DNA from: Rhodopseudomonas sp. AAP120
GTDB taxonomy: Bacteria; Pseudomonadota; Alphaproteobacteria; Rhizobiales; Xanthobacteraceae
Assembly (NCBI RefSeq): GCF_001295845.1
Contig: NZ_LJIC01000154.1
Coordinates: 1-40,660 of the forward strand
Direction: 5' to 3'
DNA length: 40,660 nt
A program made the position numbers and the translations under genes. Below, piece by piece: positions 37,101 to 40,660 of the stretch; within the stretch, counting starts at the first letter, position 1, and each line of letters starts with the position of its first letter. Under the pieces are notes generated by a model. The model did not search any database. It saw nothing but the letters and a program-made list of their open reading frames with translations, and was not told the origin of the DNA.

Positions 37101-38150
37101 CTACTCGTTCGGCGCTGCGCCGGTCGCCTCTGAGTTCGTCGCTTCTGCACCCGGCTCCACCCCCGCCTCTTCCGGCGTGAATTCGTAGACCGAAGAGCAG
37201 AACTCGCAGGTCACCACGACCTTGCCGTCCTTGACCATGTCGGCGCGATCCTGCGCGGAGAAGCGGGACAGCATGCCGGAGACGGCGGTGCGCGAGCAGG
37301 AGCATTGCGCGCGGAGCGGCAGTGACGAGAACACGCGGACGCCGCGCTCGTGGAACAACCGATACAGCAGCCGCTCGCCGGACAGGTCCGGATCGATCAG
37401 CTCGATGTCTTCGACGGTGCCGATCAGCGACTGGCCTTCGACCCAGGCGTCGTCTTCCGTGACGGCGTGAACTTCGGCGCCCTCGGGCGCGTCGCCGGGA
37501 TGCAGATCGGGCTGGCGCGCACGCTCCGGCGCCTTCGGCAGGAATTGCAGCAGCATGCCGCCGGCGCGCCAATGGTGTCGGCCGCCCTCGCCGCCGCGCC
37601 ATTCCTCGCCGACCGCGAGCCGCACCTTGGTGGGGATCTGCTCGGAGCGCAGGAAGTATTCGTGCGCGGCCTCCTCCAGCCCGCCGCCGTCGAGCGCGAC
37701 GAGGCCCTGGTAGCGGCTCATGTCGGGGCCCTGGTCGATGGTCATCGCCAGATGGCCCTTGCCGAGCAGCGCGCCGGAACTCAGCCCCGGCTCCAGCCGG
37801 CTCTCGTCGAACCGCGCATAGGCACGCAGCCGGTCGGGCGCCTGGAAGTCGACGATCAGCAGCGAGACCGGACCGTCGGTCTGGGTCTGCAGGATGAAGC
37901 GGCCATCGAACTTCAGCGCCGAGCCGAGCAGCGTCGCCAGCACGACGGCCTCGCCGAGCAGCTTGCCGACCGGGGTCGGATAGGCGTGCTTCTCGAGCAG
38001 CTCGTCGAGCGCAGGGCCGAGCCGCGTCAGCCGCCCGCGCAGATCGAGCGGGCCGACTTCGAACGGCAGCACGCTGTCGTCGATCGGCACGGCCGACGGC
38101 GCGCGGATGGGCGTTTCGGGAGTGTGGGGATCGGGGGTCTGTGAGGTCAT
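37101..38150 (-). CDS. hslO: Redox-regulated chaperone Hsp33
   Basis: A 349-residue cytoplasmic chaperone activated by oxidation. The N-terminal domain holds the family signature (PLDLRGRLTRLGPALDELLEKHAYPTPVGKLLGEAVVLATLLGSALKFDGRF and LLIVDFQ). The C-terminal zinc/redox switch is complete: CSC (QCSCSRTAVSGML) and CEFC, the four cysteines that bind zinc when reduced and form disulfides on activation. A 15-20-residue acidic/Ala tail follows the switch. It lies downstream of argF in the same direction, but a repeat element fills the 258-nt gap, so it may have its own promoter; a perfect 12-bp palindrome sits 70 nt before its ATG. Confidence 0.95.
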   Translation of the reverse strand: MTSQTPDPHTPETPIRAPSAVPIDDSVLPFEVGPLDLRGRLTRLGPALDELLEKHAYPTPVGKLLGEAVVLATLLGSALKFDGRFILQTQTDGPVSLLIVDFQAPDRLRAYARFDESRLEPGLSSGALLGKGHLAMTIDQGPDMSRYQGLVALDGGGLEEAAHEYFLRSEQIPTKVRLAVGEEWRGGEGGRHHWRAGGMLLQFLPKAPERARQPDLHPGDAPEGAEVHAVTEDDAWVEGQSLIGTVEDIELIDPDLSGERLLYRLFHERGVRVFSSLPLRAQCSCSRTAVSGMLSRFSAQDRADMVKDGKVVVTCEFCSSVYEFTPEEAGVEPGAEATNSEATGAAPNE

Positions 38151-38219
38151 GGGCGCTTATCTGGGGGCGGGAGGCGGGGATCGAAAGGGCTGCGGGGGTC
38201 GAGCGACGTATGGCAGCCC

Positions 38220-38231
38220 TGTTGTACAACA
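38220..38231. promoter_or_regulatory. 12-bp palindrome upstream of hslO
   Basis: TGTTGTACAACA is a perfect 12-bp palindrome, 70-81 nt upstream of the hslO ATG, between the start codon and the repeat element. It looks like a dimeric repressor or activator half-site pair. No regulator can be named from sequence. Confidence 0.4.
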
Positions 38232-38252
38232 GCCTTGCAACGCGCCGTTCTT

Positions 38253-38396
38253 CCTTCTCCCCTTGTGGGAGAAGGTGGCGCGGACGCAGTCCGCGTCGGA
38301 TGAGGGGTCGAGAACAGCGCAGTGGCCGCCGCCCCCTCATCCGGCTTCGCTGCGCGAAGCCACCCTCTCCCACGAGGGGAGAGGGTTAGAAGAAGG
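38253..38396. repeat. 144-bp palindromic element between argF and hslO
   Basis: The two ends are inverted copies: CCTTCTCCCCTTGTGGGAGA near 38254 and, at the far end, CTCTCCCACGAGGGGAGAG, each also a hairpin. Internally GATGAGGGG faces CCCCTCATC, and GCTTCG/CGAAGC forms a further small stem. The whole can fold as one cruciform. I recall near-identical sequences as abundant dispersed repeats in Bradyrhizobiaceae. Confidence 0.75.
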
Positions 38397-38408
38397 AGCC
38401 GCCGGCTG

Positions 38409-39347
38409 CTACGCCACCGCGCCGAGGCACCAGGCCAGGATGCCCTTCTGCGCGTGGAGGCGGTTTTCGGCTTCGTCGAACACCACCGACTGCGGGCCGT
38501 CGATCACCTCGTCGGTGACTTCCTCGCCGCGATGCGCCGGCAGGCAGTGCATGAAGATCGCGTCCTTGTGGGCGAGCGACATCAGCTTGGCGTTGACCTG
38601 ATACGGCTTGAGCAGGTTGTGGCGATGCTCGCCGTCCTTATCGCCCATCGACACCCAGGTGTCGGTGACGACGCAATCGGCGCCGCGCACCGCCTGTTCC
38701 GGATCGGTGCCGATGCTGATCGCCGCGCCGCTCTGTTTGATCCAGTCGCGCAGCGCCTTGTTGGGCGCGAGCTGCGGCGGGGTGGCGATGTTGAGCTTGA
38801 AGTCGAAGCGCTGCGCGGCGTGCGCGAACGACGCCAGCACGTTGTTGTCGTCGCCAGTCCAGGCCACGGTCGCGCCCTTGATCGAGCCTCGATGCTCCTC
38901 GAACGTCATCACGTCGGCCATCACCTGGCACGGATGCGACTTGCGGGTCAGGCCGTTGATCACCGGCACGGTGGCATTGGCGGCGAGCTCGAGCAGCGCA
39001 TCGTGATTGAGGATGCGGATCATGATGATATCGACGAAGCGCGACAGTACCCGCGCGGTGTCGGCGATGGTTTCGCCGCGGCCGAGCTGCATCTCCTGGC
39101 CCGTCAGCATGATCGACTCGCCGCCGAGCTGGCGCATGCCGACATCGAATGACACCCGGGTGCGGGTCGAGGGCTTGTCGAAGATCATCGCCAGCGTCTT
39201 GCCGGCGAGCGGCTTTTCGTCGATCGCGCCCGCCTTGCGCTTGGCCTTCATCGACACCGACGCGGCCAGCATGTTGCGCAGTTCGGAGGTCGGCACTTCG
39301 GTGAGATCGAGGAAATGCCGCGGGGCTTTGAGAACGGCGTTGCTCAT
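38409..39347 (-). CDS. argF: Ornithine carbamoyltransferase
   Basis: A 312-residue cytoplasmic enzyme making citrulline from ornithine and carbamoyl phosphate, step six of arginine biosynthesis. The carbamoyl-phosphate motif STRTRVSF, the ornithine motif DTWVSMGD and the catalytic [11 protein letters not shown] are all intact. Its ATG shares one nucleotide with the argD stop codon (TGATG), so argD-argF is a translationally coupled pair. A GTG one codon upstream is an alternative. Length is normal. Confidence 0.97.
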   Translation of the reverse strand: MSNAVLKAPRHFLDLTEVPTSELRNMLAASVSMKAKRKAGAIDEKPLAGKTLAMIFDKPSTRTRVSFDVGMRQLGGESIMLTGQEMQLGRGETIADTARVLSRFVDIIMIRILNHDALLELAANATVPVINGLTRKSHPCQVMADVMTFEEHRGSIKGATVAWTGDDNNVLASFAHAAQRFDFKLNIATPPQLAPNKALRDWIKQSGAAISIGTDPEQAVRGADCVVTDTWVSMGDKDGEHRHNLLKPYQVNAKLMSLAHKDAIFMHCLPAHRGEEVTDEVIDGPQSVVFDEAENRLHAQKGILAWCLGAVA

Positions 39348-40558
39348 CACACCGCCTCCCGCTGCGTCGCCTGACCGCTCAGCACCGTGCAGGCCTGCTC
39401 CAGCCGCGTCACCGCTTCTTCGATCTCCGCCTCGCTGACGATCAGCGGCGGCAACAGGCGAACGACGTTGTCGCCGGCCCCGACGGTGAGCAGCTTCTGA
39501 TCGCGGAGCGCAGCGACCAGATCGGGCGACGGCACCACAGCCTTGAGGCCGATCAGCAGGCCCTCGCCGCGGACTTCGCTGAGCACCTGCGGATGGCGAT
39601 CGACCACGCCGGCGAGTTTCTGTTTCAGCAGCAGCGAGATCTTCTTCACGTGATCGAAGAAGCCGGGCTTCAGCATCACGTCGAGCACGGCGTTGGCCGA
39701 GGCCACGGCCAGCGGGTTGCCGCCGAAGGTCGAGCCGTGCGAGCCCGGCGCCATGCCGGACGCGGCCTCGGCGGTCGCCAGGCAGGCGCCGATCGGAAAG
39801 CCGCCGCCGAGCGCCTTGGCGAGCGACATCAGGTCGGGTGTGACGCCGATCCGCTTGTAGGCGAACAGCTCGCCGGTGCGGCCCATGCCGGTCTGCACCT
39901 CGTCGAAAATCAGCAGCAGGCCGTTGCTATCACACAGCTCGCGGAGCGCGCGGAAGAACGCGATTTCCGGGGAGCGCACGCCGCCCTCGCCCTGCAGCGG
40001 CTCGATCAGGATGGCGGCGGTGTGCGGGCCGATCGCCTTCTTGACCGCCTCGATGTCACCGAGCGGGACCTGGTCGAAGCCGCTCAGCGGCTCGCCATAG
40101 CCTTCGAGATACTTGGCCGAGCCGGTGGCGGCGAGCGTTCCCAGCGTGCGGCCGTGGAACGCGCCCTCGAAGGTGATGATCCGGGTGCGCTCGGGATTGC
40201 CCTTCGCGAAGTGATAGTGCCGCGCCATCTTCAGCGCGCATTCCATCGCCTCGGCGCCCGAATTGGCGAAGAATACCTTGTCGGCGAAGCTTTGTTCGCA
40301 CAGCCGCGCCGCCAGCCGCTCGCCATCCGGGCTCTTGAACAAATTGGACATGTGCCACAGCTTGGTGGCCTGCTGCTGCAGCGCCTCGACCAGATGCGGA
40401 TGGCAATGGCCGAGCGAATTGACCGCGACGCCGCTGGTGAAATCGAGGTAGCGCTCGCCGGAGGTCGCGTGCAGCCAGACGCCCTCGCCGCGCTCGAAGG
40501 CGACATCCGCCCTGGCGAATACCGGCAGAAGATGGGACGTAGAAGCTGCGCTCGACAT
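39347..40558 (-). CDS. argD: Acetylornithine aminotransferase
   Basis: A 403-residue PLP enzyme of class III aminotransferases, converting N-acetylglutamate semialdehyde to N-acetylornithine. Typical segments are [17 protein letters not shown], the PLP-contacting [12 protein letters not shown], the lysine motif [14 protein letters not shown] and [13 protein letters not shown]. It also may act on succinyldiaminopimelate in lysine synthesis, as in other bacteria. It is the first gene of the argD-argF unit in this window. Ribosome-binding site preference at the start is weak but the N-terminus [22 protein letters not shown] matches family length. Confidence 0.95.
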   Translation of the reverse strand: MSSAASTSHLLPVFARADVAFERGEGVWLHATSGERYLDFTSGVAVNSLGHCHPHLVEALQQQATKLWHMSNLFKSPDGERLAARLCEQSFADKVFFANSGAEAMECALKMARHYHFAKGNPERTRIITFEGAFHGRTLGTLAATGSAKYLEGYGEPLSGFDQVPLGDIEAVKKAIGPHTAAILIEPLQGEGGVRSPEIAFFRALRELCDSNGLLLIFDEVQTGMGRTGELFAYKRIGVTPDLMSLAKALGGGFPIGACLATAEAASGMAPGSHGSTFGGNPLAVASANAVLDVMLKPGFFDHVKKISLLLKQKLAGVVDRHPQVLSEVRGEGLLIGLKAVVPSPDLVAALRDQKLLTVGAGDNVVRLLPPLIVSEAEIEEAVTRLEQACTVLSGQATQREAV

Positions 40559-40640
40559 GGCCGATCCAATCGGAAAAGCGGGCCGCGGGCCGGCCGCCTT
40601 GCGATGCGGTCGCGGACCAACGTACCCCGAAAACGAAACG

Positions 40641-40660
40641 TGCCGCCTTTCCAGGCGGCA
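40641..40660 (-). terminator. Hairpin at window edge, upstream of argD
   Basis: TGCCGCC (40641-40647) and GGCGGCA (40654-40660) form a perfect 7-bp stem. Read on the minus strand it is followed by CGTTTCGTTTTCG, a loosely T-rich tail. It is probably the terminator of the next gene outside the window, or part of the argD leader. Confidence 0.5.

Noticed and set aside
1..40660. CRISPR array, prophage or insertion sequence
   Set aside because: No regularly spaced repeats with unique spacers, no transposase, integrase or phage structural genes were seen.

Overview
The window is high-GC, gene-dense DNA from an alphaproteobacterium, most likely Rhodopseudomonas or a close Bradyrhizobium relative. 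This rests on gene content (argD-argF-hslO, a double-length dCTP deaminase, a SAM-II riboswitch ahead of metZ), GC-rich codon use, and several palindromic intergenic repeats of the kind I recall from that family. It is an inference, not a database match. I see no insertion sequence, prophage, CRISPR array or integrase.

Layout. 65-1681 (-) is a GH13 alpha-glucosidase. 2135-3571 holds three small proteins: one with a stress-protein-like N-terminus and decapeptide repeats, one membrane-anchored protein preceded by a 15-bp repeat, and a 46-residue membrane peptide. 3738-11237 (-) reads, in transcription order, MarR regulator, ABC substrate-binding protein, a fused LivH-LivM-LivG protein, LivF, class II aldolase and a ketopantoate-reductase-like dehydrogenase. 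Divergent from it, 11896-17425 (+) encodes a flavin-dependent monooxygenase of acyl-CoA-dehydrogenase fold, Rieske dioxygenase alpha and beta subunits, an SDR dehydrogenase, a flavin reductase, two SnoaL-like proteins and a small protein. Together these look like uptake and oxidative catabolism of an unidentified, probably aromatic, compound.

17462-23888 is a mixed stretch: a Fic AMPylase with an AT-rich upstream region, tRNA-Gly(CCC), an alkyltransferase (MGMT family), a MATE exporter, an unrecognised 346-residue protein and a sorbosone-dehydrogenase-like lipoprotein. 24019-26610 has dCTP deaminase (-) divergent from metZ (+). The metZ leader contains a promoter, a SAM-II riboswitch and an intrinsic terminator arranged for transcription attenuation.

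26982-36192 is mostly envelope related: an L,D-transpeptidase lipoprotein, a glycosyltransferase, a glycine-rich autotransporter below an AraC regulator, and an overlapping opgC-type acyltransferase operon with two paralogous SGNH proteins. The window ends with apaG (+) and argD-argF-hslO (-), arginine biosynthesis plus a redox chaperone.

The points most worth attention are the divergent catabolic locus with its triple-fused transporter and shared promoter motif, the OpgC/SGNH/SGNH operon, the metZ attenuator, and the repeat elements in the gaps.
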